8,077 nt of DNA from Gammaproteobacteria bacterium (GTDB lineage: Bacteria > Pseudomonadota > Gammaproteobacteria > Xanthomonadales > Xanthomonadaceae): assembly GCA_012510865.1 (NCBI GenBank), contig JAAZHF010000072.1:1-8077 (forward strand), given 5' to 3'. Positions 1-5,707 of the stretch are shown piece after piece (positions within the stretch are counted from its first letter, which is position 1; each line of letters starts with the position of its first letter). The notes under the pieces are model-generated. The model was given only the letters and a program-made list of their open reading frames with translations, did not search any database and was not told the DNA's origin. Position numbers and translations under genes: made by a program.

Positions 1-276
1 CATGCCGCCGACCAGCTGCACGTCGTAGTGGCGCATGCCCAGGACGCGGACCGAGGCCTCGCGGCGGACCGCGAAGGCCTCCGGCAGGAGCTTGTCCAGC
101 GATTCGCCGTTGGCGATGCGCTGCTTGAACTCCGGCGTCTTGGCCTGGAGCTCGGCGTCCGAGAGGGCCTGCATCTGCGGCTCGAGCGCGTTGACCTTGG
201 CGACGATCTTGTTGAACTGTCCGACGATGCGTTCGTTGCGGCTGCCGAAGACGCTGGTGAGCAGGCGATTGAGCAT
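1..276 (-). CDS. secA: Preprotein translocase ATPase SecA, N-terminal 92 residues (cut by left window edge)
   Basis: SecA is the cytosolic and membrane-peripheral ATPase that pushes unfolded preproteins through SecYEG. Only the N-terminus lies here: 92 complete codons, with the rest beyond the left edge. The protein begins [16 protein letters not shown] and shows the usual N-terminal helix, then a [25 protein letters not shown] block at residues 64-91. This block precedes the first nucleotide-binding fold. Gln87 in the DVQ triplet matches the Q-motif glutamine of E. coli SecA at the same number; Walker A would follow just outside the window. The ATG at 274-276 is the only sensible start by alignment. 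It has no strong Shine-Dalgarno sequence: the preceding bases read GGTTTCCAA. Upstream is a 150-bp leader and then the M23 peptidase gene in the same orientation, so secA may be expressed from its own promoter, from read-through, or both. Identity is secure from motifs. Confidence 0.96.
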   Translation of the reverse strand, partial: MLNRLLTSVFGSRNERIVGQFNKIVAKVNALEPQMQALSDAELQAKTPEFKQRIANGESLDKLLPEAFAVRREASVRVLGMRHYDVQLVGGM

Positions 277-316
277 TTGGAAACCGGTTGGATGGATGGA
301 AGGCCCTGAAACGGGA

Positions 317-337
317 AAAGGGCGCAGGGCGCCCTTT
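317..337 (-). terminator. Terminator-like hairpin between the M23 peptidase gene and secA
   Basis: A perfect 9-bp inverted repeat: the arm AAAGGGCGC at 317-325 pairs with GCGCCCTTT at 329-337 around a 3-base loop. On the minus strand the downstream arm runs into TTTTCCCG, a short U-tract. This resembles an intrinsic terminator about 90 bp after the M23 stop codon. It sits 40 bp upstream of the secA ATG and possibly downstream of a secA promoter, so it could instead be a leader structure that attenuates or tunes secA. The U-tract is short, so function is uncertain. Confidence 0.5.
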
Positions 338-352
338 CCAGCTGGCCGCGAC

Positions 353-386
353 ATTGTACCGTGGGGGTCGCGACCCCGCCTATCAA
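353..386 (-). promoter_or_regulatory. Possible secA promoter region with embedded 14-bp palindrome
   Basis: On the minus strand a good -10-like TACAAT lies at 358-353 and a -35-like TTGATA at 386-381. The spacing is 22 bases, too long for a standard sigma70 promoter. Between them, at 364-377, is the perfect 14-bp palindrome GGGGTCGCGACCCC, which could be an operator or the stem of a structure. Start of transcription would fall near 346, giving a leader of about 70 nt before secA that contains the 317-337 hairpin. The hexamers and palindrome are seen directly; promoter function is inference and weak because of the spacing. Confidence 0.3.
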
Positions 387-426
387 GAGCCGGGAGCGGC
401 CACGCCGCGGTCCGGATCCGGATCCC

Positions 427-1344
427 TCAGTGGTTGCCGCCGAGGAACTTCCGCGGGTTCACCACCCGGCCGTCGTCCCAGACCTCGAAGTGGACGTGGG
501 CGCCGGTGCTGCGGCCGGTGCTGCCGGCGCGGGCGATCTTCTGGCCGGCGCGGACCAGGTCGCCGACCTGGACCACGTTGGCCGAGTTGTGGGCGTAGCG
601 GGTGACGTAGCCGTTGCCGTGGTCGATCTCGACCACGTTGCCGTAGCCCGAGCGGCGGCCCGAATAGCTGACCACGCCGTCGGCCACGGCCATGACCGTG
701 TCGCCGGTGTTGGCGCTGAAGTCGATGCCCTTGTGCCAGGCGGCGCCGCGGCCGAAGGGGTCGGCGCGGCGGCCGAAGCCCGAGGTGATGTAGCTCGCGG
801 CGACCGGCGAGCGCGACGGCACGGCGTTGCGGTCCAGCTCGCGGTTGAACAGCAGCATCTCCAGGACCGAGAGCTGGCCGCCGGCGGCGCCGAACTCCAG
901 GTCGAGGCCGGCGATGCCCTCGCGCAGCTCGCTGGCGGCCATGTCCTCGACCGGGCCGTGGCCGCCCAGTCCGACGGGGCTGTTGAAGTCGAACTCGCCG
1001 TCGCCGAGCTGGGCCACGCGCGTCAGGCGGTCGCCGAGGGCGTTGAGGCGGTTGGCCTGCGCCTGGAGCTCGCCCAGGCGGGCGGCGAGCGCGTTGACCT
1101 CGCGCTGGGCCTCGCGGCGGGTGTCCTCGAGCTGGGCGTCCTGGCTGGCGAGTTCGGCGCGCAGGGCGTTGACCTCGGCCGACTGCACGGCGGCGCCGGC
1201 GACGGCGCCCAGGACCAGGGTCGCGGACAGGACCGCGGCGGGATGGCCGGCGGCCGCCCGGACCGCGCGGCGCGCGCCGAGGCGGACGTAGTGCGCCAGC
1301 CAGTCGTAGGAGTGTTGGATCGTACGGTGTAGAGTCTTCTGCAT
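427..1344 (-). CDS. Membrane-anchored M23 family metallopeptidase (peptidoglycan endopeptidase)
   Basis: A 305-residue protein of the M23/LytM family, zinc enzymes that cut peptide cross-links in peptidoglycan. An N-terminal cytoplasmic segment rich in His and Arg (1-32) precedes one hydrophobic span at about 33-53. A heptad-like, probably coiled-coil stretch follows at about 55-112, then a linker, then the M23 domain at about 180-300. The catalytic set looks complete: HKGID supplies His204 and Asp208, the YAH motif His252, and the HVH motif His283 and His285. The enzyme is therefore predicted active, unlike degenerate LytM activators such as EnvC or NlpD. The frame stays open upstream to 1659, but that part is antisense to dciA. 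The ATG at 1342-1344 gives the natural membrane-protein N-terminus and has GGAAG just upstream. It faces dciA divergently and is followed by secA. The precise substrate bond is unknown. Confidence 0.9.
   Translation of the reverse strand: MQKTLHRTIQHSYDWLAHYVRLGARRAVRAAAGHPAAVLSATLVLGAVAGAAVQSAEVNALRAELASQDAQLEDTRREAQREVNALAARLGELQAQANRLNALGDRLTRVAQLGDGEFDFNSPVGLGGHGPVEDMAASELREGIAGLDLEFGAAGGQLSVLEMLLFNRELDRNAVPSRSPVAASYITSGFGRRADPFGRGAAWHKGIDFSANTGDTVMAVADGVVSYSGRRSGYGNVVEIDHGNGYVTRYAHNSANVVQVGDLVRAGQKIARAGSTGRSTGAHVHFEVWDDGRVVNPRKFLGGNH
1330..1335 (+). promoter_or_regulatory. Possible -10 element for a leaderless dciA transcript
   Basis: TAGAGT at 1330-1335, directly preceded by TG, matches four of six -10 consensus bases and ends 7 bases before the dciA ATG. 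A transcript starting from it would begin at or next to the A of the start codon. This would fit the absence of a Shine-Dalgarno sequence. The -35 position (TAGGAG) is poor. The element lies wholly inside the M23 coding sequence. Speculative. Confidence 0.25.
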
Positions 1345-1789
1345 GTCTTCCGGTGCTGCCAGGTCGGCCTCCCCCAACGGTCTGCGCGCCGCGTTCGACG
1401 CGCTCGCGGCCGACGTTTCCGGCCGCTCCCCGGTCAAGCGCGCCCTATGGCTGGACGCCCTCGACCGCACCCTGCGTCCCCATCTGCCTGCTTCACTTTC
1501 CGCACATGCGCGGCTTGCGAACATCGATGGTGCAAGGCTGGTGTACCTGGTGGATTCGCCGCTGTGGAACGCCAGCCTGAGGCTGGCGGCTCCGGCGCTC
1601 CTGGAGGCCGCCCGCTCGCACGGGCTGGAGGTCCACGAGCTCAGGGTCAGGACGACCACCCAGCCGCTGTTCCCGCCTGCGCGGGCCGATGCGGCCGTAC
1701 GTCCGTTGTCGGCGTCCGCACCTGACTCGCTACGGGCCGCCTTGGCGTCCCTGCGCGAGCCTTCCGGCGACGGCGGGGACGGGTCCTGA
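1343..1789 (+). CDS. dciA: DUF721 protein, predicted replicative helicase loader DciA
   Basis: A 148-residue protein of the DUF721 family. Members (DciA) load or stimulate the replicative helicase DnaB in bacteria that lack DnaC/DnaI. The conserved core spans about residues 30-105. It includes the typical stretch in which a beta-strand (RLVYLV) leads into DSPLWNASLRLAAPALL with an invariant-type Trp75, followed by a short helix and the strand LEVHELRVRT. The KH-like N-domain is recognisable; the tail after residue 106 is Pro/Ala/Ser/Gly-rich and probably disordered, as in other DciA proteins. As I recall, a DUF721 gene also sits between lpxC and secA in Pseudomonas. It is the only plus-strand gene here. 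The start ATG (1343-1345) overlaps the divergent M23 start in one CATG, and no Shine-Dalgarno sequence precedes it. The helicase-loader role is inferred from the family. Confidence 0.82.
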   Translation: MSSGAARSASPNGLRAAFDALAADVSGRSPVKRALWLDALDRTLRPHLPASLSAHARLANIDGARLVYLVDSPLWNASLRLAAPALLEAARSHGLEVHELRVRTTTQPLFPPARADAAVRPLSASAPDSLRAALASLREPSGDGGDGS

Positions 1790-1860
1790 AAGACCGGCGC
1801 TTCTGGCGCCGACGGGGCATCCTAACGGCCGGAGCACCTCGAAAAGTTAACCGGACCGCC

Positions 1861-1898
1861 TCTTTTTATTCGATTTTCGTTAATTTTTCGTAAAAGTG
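1861..1898. repeat. AT-rich island with two helically phased TTTTCGT repeats
   Basis: Twenty-nine of 38 bases are A or T, in a region otherwise near 70% GC. Two near-identical 10-mers, TTTTCGTTAA (1874-1883) and TTTTCGTAAA (1885-1894), start 11 bases apart, about one helical turn. On the minus strand there is a weak -35-like TTTACG at 1894-1889. It is followed 18 bases on by AATAAA at 1870-1865, which would drive transcription antisense through dciA into the M23 gene. The island could be a bent or nucleoid-protein site, a promoter, or part of a terminator. Only the composition and repeats are certain. Confidence 0.5.
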
Positions 1899-1961
1899 TG
1901 ACCTGCGGGGCAAGGCCGGGTGAAGGCCGGACAGGCCCGATACGGGTTTGCGAAGGGCGGC

Positions 1962-1981
1962 GGCGGCCGGCAGTGGCCGCC
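1962..1981 (-). terminator. GC hairpin just downstream of lpxC
   Basis: GGCGGCC at 1962-1968 pairs perfectly with GGCCGCC at 1975-1981 over a 6-base loop, starting 9 bases after the lpxC stop codon in the direction of transcription. There is no U-tract after it (minus strand continues GCCGCCCTTCG). It may stabilise the mRNA 3' end or cause Rho-assisted termination rather than act as a classical intrinsic terminator. Confidence 0.35.
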
Positions 1982-1990
1982 AGGCGCGGC

Positions 1991-2902
1991 TCAGGCCGCC
2001 GGCTGCAGTTCGCCGTAGGCGACCGGGCCGGCCGCCTCCTCCGGGAAGGTCACTTCCTCCCAGGACCCGGTCTCGGCCAGCAGGGCGCGGACCAGGGTGT
2101 TGTTGAGCGCGTGCCCGGACTTGTAGCCCTCGAAGGCGCCGATGATCGGGCGGCCCGCCAGGTACAGGTCGCCGATGGCGTCGAGGATCTTGTGGCGCAC
2201 GAACTCGTCGGCGTAGCGCAGGCCGTCCTCGTTCAGCACCCGGAAGTCGTCGAGCACGATGGCGTTGTCCATCGAGCCGCCGAGGCCGAGGTTGCGGTCG
2301 CGCATGTACTCGAGGTCGCGCATGAAGCCGAAGGTGCGGGCGCGGCTGACCTCGCGGATGTAGTTCTCGGTCGAGAACTCGACCACGGCCCGGGAGCGCG
2401 TGGTCGGGATGGCGGGATGGTTGAAGTCGATGGTGAAGCCCAGGCGGAAGCCGTCGAAGGGCTCGAAGCGGGCGATCTTGTCGCCGTCGCGGACCTCGAC
2501 CGGCCGGGTGACGCGGATGAAGCGCTTGGGCGCGTCCTGCTCGACGATGCCGGCCGACTTCAGCAGGAACACGAACGGCCCCGAGGAGCCGTCCATGATC
2601 GGCACTTCGGCCGCGGACAGCTCGACCAGGATGTTGTCGATCCCGAGCCCGGCCAGGGCCGACATCAGGTGTTCCACGGTCTGCACGTTGGCGCCGCCGG
2701 TGGACAGGCCGGTGCACAGGGTGGTCTCGGTGACGAGGGTGGCATGGGCCGGGATCTCGACCGGCGGCTCGACGTCGACGCGGCGGAACACGATGCCGGC
2801 GTCGGGCGGCGCCGGGCGGAGGGTCATGTAGACCTTCTCACCGCTGTGCAGCCCCACGCCGGTGGCGCGGGTGACGTTCTTGATGGTGCGCTGCTGGACC
2901 AT
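1991..2902 (-). CDS. lpxC: UDP-3-O-acyl-N-acetylglucosamine deacetylase LpxC
   Basis: LpxC is the cytosolic zinc enzyme that removes the acetyl group from UDP-3-O-acyl-GlcNAc, the committed step of lipid A synthesis. The 303-residue length is typical. The start [24 protein letters not shown] is characteristic. The zinc and catalytic residues are present one position earlier than in E. coli numbering: Glu77-His78 in the VEHLMSAL motif, His237 and Asp241 in HKILD, and His264 in [10 protein letters not shown]. The Thr190-Phe191 pair of the acyl-chain passage is also there. The C-terminus ends in QPAA and lacks the LAxxxxxAVLA-type tail that FtsH recognises in E. coli. The gene is last in the dcw group, 160 bp after ftsZ, with a possible own promoter. 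Its start has only a weak ribosome site (AGAG well upstream). Identification is firm. Confidence 0.98.
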   Translation of the reverse strand: MVQQRTIKNVTRATGVGLHSGEKVYMTLRPAPPDAGIVFRRVDVEPPVEIPAHATLVTETTLCTGLSTGGANVQTVEHLMSALAGLGIDNILVELSAAEVPIMDGSSGPFVFLLKSAGIVEQDAPKRFIRVTRPVEVRDGDKIARFEPFDGFRLGFTIDFNHPAIPTTRSRAVVEFSTENYIREVSRARTFGFMRDLEYMRDRNLGLGGSMDNAIVLDDFRVLNEDGLRYADEFVRHKILDAIGDLYLAGRPIIGAFEGYKSGHALNNTLVRALLAETGSWEEVTFPEEAAGPVAYGELQPAA

Positions 2903-2964
2903 TCACGGACTCTGGGTGTGGATGCCCGGCAAATCAAGCACGCAGGCGGATGAGAGCGGTTCGC

Positions 2965-2993
2965 AATTTAACACGCGGGCCGCTGAACCTGAA
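2965..2993 (-). promoter_or_regulatory. Candidate lpxC promoter with extended -10
   Basis: On the minus strand TTCAGG at 2993-2988 is followed after exactly 17 bases by TAAATT at 2970-2965. TGT lies directly in front of the latter, giving an extended -10 (TGnTAAATT). It falls in the only AT-leaning patch of the ftsZ-lpxC gap and would give a leader of roughly 55 nt before the lpxC ATG. The -35 is weak (three of six matches), so recognition would rely on the extended -10. Inference from pattern only. Confidence 0.4.
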
Positions 2994-3001
2994 CGCAGCG
3001 A

Positions 3002-3027
3002 CCCCTTCCCCCGGGCGGGGGAAGGGG
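3002..3027. repeat. Perfect 11-bp-stem palindrome between ftsZ and lpxC (REP-like or terminator-like)
   Basis: The arm CCCCTTCCCCC at 3002-3012 is exactly complementary to GGGGGAAGGGG at 3017-3027, with a 4-base loop. It begins 36 bases after the ftsZ stop and sits upstream of the candidate lpxC promoter. There is no U-tract on either strand. Palindromes of this CCCTTC/GAAGGG type are, to my knowledge, common between genes in xanthomonads, so a dispersed repeat is as likely as a terminator. It may separate ftsZ and lpxC transcripts or protect the ftsZ mRNA 3' end. Confidence 0.6.
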
Positions 3028-3062
3028 CCCGTGCGGGCGGGTCGTCCCGGCGGACGGCCCGG

Positions 3063-4310
3063 TCAGTCGGCCTGGCGGCGCAGGAAGGCCGGGATGTCGA
3101 GGTAGCCGGCGTCGCTGCCGCTGCCGAAGTCCGCGACCGCCGGGGTGGCCGGGGCGGCGGGCTCCGCGGAGCCGCGGCGCAGTCCCAGGCCGGCCCCGGC
3201 CTGGACCGGCTGCAGCGGCTCGTCCTCGATCAGCATGCCGGTGGTGCCGTCGCGGCGGCCGGTGTTGATCAGCTGGATGTGAGGGCGACGGCCCATGTCC
3301 GTGGCGCGGCCGTAGCCGGAGTCGCCGCGGCCGGTGCCGCGCACCTGCGCGCGGTTGAGGCCCGTCGCCACCACCGTGACCCGCACGTCGTCCTGCATGT
3401 CCGGGTCGAGCACGGTGCCGATGACGATGGTCGCGTCCTCGCTGGCGAAGTTCTCCACCGTGCGGCCGACCTCGTCGAACTCGGCCATGGTGAAGTCCGG
3501 ACCGGCGGTGATGTTGACCAGGATGCCGTTGGCGCCGGCCAGGTTCACGTCGTCGAGCAGCGGGTTCTGGATCGCCGACTCGGCCGCGGCCTGGGCGCGG
3601 TCGTCGCCGCGGGCGTGGCCGGTGCCCATCATCGCCAGGCCCATCTCCGACATCACCGTGCGGACGTCGGCGAAGTCGACGTTGATCAGGCCCGGGCGGA
3701 CGATCAGGTCGGCGATGCCCTGCACGGCGCCGAGCAGCACGTCGTTGGCGGCGCGGAAGGCCTGGATCATGGTCGCGTTGCGGCCCAGGACGGTGATCAG
3801 CTTCTCGTTGGGGATGGTGATCAGCGAGTCGCAGTGCGCCGACAGCTCCTCGATGCCCTTCAGCGCCACCTGCATGCGGCGGCTGCCCTCGAACGGGAAC
3901 GGCTTGGTGACCACGGCCACGGTCAGAATGCCCATCTCCTTGGCCAGCTGCGCCACCACCGGCGCCGCGCCGGTGCCGGTGCCGCCGCCCATGCCGGCGG
4001 TGATGAAGACCATGTCCGCGCCGTGCAGCGCTTCCATGATCTGGTCGCGGTCCTCGAGCGCGGCCTGGCGGCCGACTTCCGGGTTCGCGCCCGCGCCCAG
4101 TCCCTTGGTCACGCCGGTGCCGAGCTGCAGCTGCAGCTTGGAGCCGCAGTTCTTGATTGCCTGCGAGTCGGTGTTGGCGGTGATGAACTCCACGCCGTCC
4201 ACGCTGCTGTTGACCATGTGGTTGACCGCGTTGCCACCGCCGCCGCCAACGCCAATGACCTTGATGACGGCGTTGGGGGCCATCTTTTCAACCAGTTCGA
4301 AGTGCGCCAT
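3063..4310 (-). CDS. ftsZ: Cell division GTPase FtsZ
   Basis: FtsZ is the tubulin-like GTPase that polymerises at midcell into the Z-ring and recruits the divisome. The protein has 415 residues, longer than the 383 of E. coli because of its C-terminal linker. The GTP-binding fold starts at about 14 with [12 protein letters not shown]. The tubulin signature GGGTGTG is at 108-114, and the T7 catalytic loop NVDFADV is at 210-216 with Asp212 and Asp215. The polymerisation domain ends near 318. A Gly/Arg/Ala/Pro-rich variable linker (about 320-400) leads to the conserved tail [12 protein letters not shown] (404-415), which binds FtsA and ZipA. The ATG at 4308-4310 is preceded by AGAGGA with 8-base spacing, a good ribosome site that fixes the start and fits high expression. 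The gene lies between ftsA and lpxC, separated from ftsA by 161 bp. Confidence 0.99.
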   Translation of the reverse strand: MAHFELVEKMAPNAVIKVIGVGGGGGNAVNHMVNSSVDGVEFITANTDSQAIKNCGSKLQLQLGTGVTKGLGAGANPEVGRQAALEDRDQIMEALHGADMVFITAGMGGGTGTGAAPVVAQLAKEMGILTVAVVTKPFPFEGSRRMQVALKGIEELSAHCDSLITIPNEKLITVLGRNATMIQAFRAANDVLLGAVQGIADLIVRPGLINVDFADVRTVMSEMGLAMMGTGHARGDDRAQAAAESAIQNPLLDDVNLAGANGILVNITAGPDFTMAEFDEVGRTVENFASEDATIVIGTVLDPDMQDDVRVTVVATGLNRAQVRGTGRGDSGYGRATDMGRRPHIQLINTGRRDGTTGMLIEDEPLQPVQAGAGLGLRRGSAEPAAPATPAVADFGSGSDAGYLDIPAFLRRQAD

Positions 4311-4408
4311 GTCCGTAGTCCTCTGATGTCGTTATGTGGTGCTGGTTTTTTCTTGTTATCGGGTGTCGTGGAGTGCTGCTGGTCGTTTCCGTTTTCGTCC
4401 CCGCCGTT

Positions 4409-4434
4409 GTCGCGGCCATGGCCGCTCCCACAGG
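4409..4434. repeat. REP-like palindromic element in the ftsA-ftsZ gap
   Basis: The perfect 14-bp palindrome GCGGCCATGGCCGC lies at 4412-4425. On the minus strand it is flanked by CCTGTGGGA in front and GAC behind. This TGTGGGAGCGG...CCGCGAC layout resembles the short dispersed intergenic palindromes (REP/BIME type) known from Pseudomonas and xanthomonads. It lies in the untranslated stretch upstream of ftsZ, 37 bp after the ftsA stop. The rest of the gap (4311-4471) holds an A6 run on the minus strand (4351-4346), the ftsZ ribosome site, and no gene. That it is a repeat family member is recalled, not searched. Confidence 0.6.
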
Positions 4435-4471
4435 AGTGGTGGTTGCCCCCTTGCTTGCCGGCCGTCCATGG

Positions 4472-5707
4472 TCAGAACTCCCCGTTGAACCAGTTGCGCA
4501 GCTTCTTGAGCAGCGTCCCGGCGCGGCCGGTGGGCAGGACCGGGCGCCGCGGATGTTCGATCTGGCTGCCCATCAGCAGCAGGCCCACGCCGGTGGCATG
4601 GACCGGGTTGTTGACGACTTCGCCCAGGCCGGTGACGTGCTGCGGGATGCCCACGCGCACCGGCATCTGCAGCATTTCCTCGGCCAGCTCGACCACGCCC
4701 TCCATCTTCGCGGCGCCGCCGGTGAGCACCATCCCGGCGCGCACGTGCTGCTCGAAGCCCGAGCGGCGCAGCTCCGCCTGCACCATCTCGAAGATCTCCT
4801 CGTAGCGGGCCTGCACCGCCTGGGCCAGCGACTGCCGCGGCAGGCGGCGCGGCGGGCGGTCGCCCACGCTCGGCACCTGGATCGATTCCTCGCTGGTGGC
4901 CAGCTGCGCGAGCGCGCAGGCGTAGCGGACCTTGATCTGCTCGGCCTCGGGCGTGGGCGTGCGCAGCATGTGCGCGATGTCCTCGGTGACCTTGTCGCCG
5001 GCGATCGGCAGGCTGGAGGTGTGGCAGATCGCGCCCTGCACGAACACCGCGAGGTCGGTGGTGCCGGCGCCGATGTCGACCATCACCCCGCCCAGCTCGC
5101 GCTCGTCGGCGGTCAGCACCGCGGTGCTGGAGGCCAGCGAGGACAGCACCAGGTCGTCGAGCTGCAGGTCGCAGCGCTGCACGCACTTGGAGATGTTGGC
5201 CGCCGCCGACTGCGCGCAGACCACCAGGTGCGCGTGGACCTCCAGGCGCACGCCGGTCATGCCGACCGGGTTGCGGATGCCTTCCTGCGAATCGTCGAGC
5301 ACGTACTCGCGCGGGATCGCGTGCAGGATGCGCTGGTCGGCCGGGATCGCGACCGCCTTGGCGGCGTCGAGCACGCGGTCGAGGTCGGCCCAGGTCACCT
5401 CGCCGTCGCGGATCGGCACGATGCCCGGCGAGTTCTTGCACTGCACGTGGCTGCCCGAGATCGAGGCATAGACCGAACGGATGTCGCAGCCCGCCATCAG
5501 CTCGGCTTCCTCGATCGCGCGCTGGATCGACTGCACGGTGGGCTCGATGTCGACCACCACGCCGCGCTTCAGCCCGCGCGATTCGTGGCTGCCGATCCCG
5601 ATCACCTCGATCGGGTTGCCCGGCGAATACTCGCCGACCAGCGCAACCACCTTGGAGGTGCCGATGTCGAGGCCGACGATGAGGGCCTTGTCGCCTTTGC
5701 GGTTCAT
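4472..5707 (-). CDS. ftsA: Cell division protein FtsA, actin-like Z-ring membrane anchor
   Basis: FtsA is an actin-family ATPase that polymerises on the inner membrane, tethers FtsZ and helps activate septal wall synthesis. The protein has 411 residues, a normal length. Actin-fold motifs are in order: phosphate-1 loop LDIGTSK (13-19), phosphate-2 loop DIGAGTTD (211-218) and adenosine motif LTGGAAKMEG (328-337). The subdomain 1C insert lies between about 85 and 165. A C-terminal amphipathic helix, GTLLKKLRNWFNGEF (397-411), is the membrane-targeting sequence. The open frame continues far upstream, but the ATG at 5705-5707 is chosen for three reasons: it gives the family start [16 protein letters not shown], it overlaps the ftsQ stop as ATGA, and it follows GAGGAA at 5721-5716 with suitable spacing. 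Translation is probably coupled to ftsQ. Confidence 0.98.
   Translation of the reverse strand: MNRKGDKALIVGLDIGTSKVVALVGEYSPGNPIEVIGIGSHESRGLKRGVVVDIEPTVQSIQRAIEEAELMAGCDIRSVYASISGSHVQCKNSPGIVPIRDGEVTWADLDRVLDAAKAVAIPADQRILHAIPREYVLDDSQEGIRNPVGMTGVRLEVHAHLVVCAQSAAANISKCVQRCDLQLDDLVLSSLASSTAVLTADERELGGVMVDIGAGTTDLAVFVQGAICHTSSLPIAGDKVTEDIAHMLRTPTPEAEQIKVRYACALAQLATSEESIQVPSVGDRPPRRLPRQSLAQAVQARYEEIFEMVQAELRRSGFEQHVRAGMVLTGGAAKMEGVVELAEEMLQMPVRVGIPQHVTGLGEVVNNPVHATGVGLLLMGSQIEHPRRPVLPTGRAGTLLKKLRNWFNGEF

Larger units (their letters stand above)
1790..1990. other. Convergent intergenic region between dciA and lpxC
   Basis: A 201-bp stretch with no credible gene. Both flanking genes end here, so termination signals are expected. 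After dciA there is a 6-bp hairpin: CGGCGC at 1795-1800 pairs with GCGCCG at 1806-1811 across a 5-base loop, with no T-run directly behind it. A T-rich run follows at 1861-1888, about 50 bases later. After lpxC there is a 7-bp GC hairpin at 1962-1981. The middle holds a strikingly AT-rich island (1861-1898). No classical hairpin-plus-U-tract terminator is obvious on either strand. Confidence 0.6.

Noticed and set aside
282..300. AACCGGTT palindrome and triple TGGA repeat next to the secA start
   Set aside because: Too short (8 bp and 12 bp) to distinguish from chance.
427..460. SecM-like translational arrest peptide at the end of the M23 gene
   Set aside because: The C-terminus NPRKFLGGNH has no resemblance to the known SecM arrest sequence or other arrest motifs I know.
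361..1332. Long plus-strand open frame (323 residues) opposite the M23 gene
   Set aside because: Composition is Ala/Val/Gly/Arg/Asp-rich with no motifs, as expected from the reverse strand of a high-GC gene. The minus strand encodes a clear M23 peptidase.
1345..1659. Upstream extension of the M23 protein to 410 residues
   Set aside because: The extra 105 residues are antisense to dciA, lack family similarity and would bury the N-terminal membrane helix. The ATG at 1344 with GGAAG upstream fits better.
1795..1811. Hairpin after dciA as an intrinsic terminator
   Set aside because: The stem is only 6 bp and is followed by ACGGGGCAT with no U-tract. It is noted within the intergenic entry but not called as a terminator.
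4311..4408. A sigma70 promoter for ftsZ around GATAAC or CATAAC on the minus strand
   Set aside because: No acceptable -35 hexamer lies at 16-18 bases from either. ftsZ promoters in other proteobacteria often lie inside ftsA, so nothing is called here.
2862..4805. Plus-strand open frame of 647 residues across ftsZ
   Set aside because: It is antisense to ftsZ and to part of ftsA, with low-complexity Ala/Val/His/Arg content and no domain signature. It is a GC-driven shadow.
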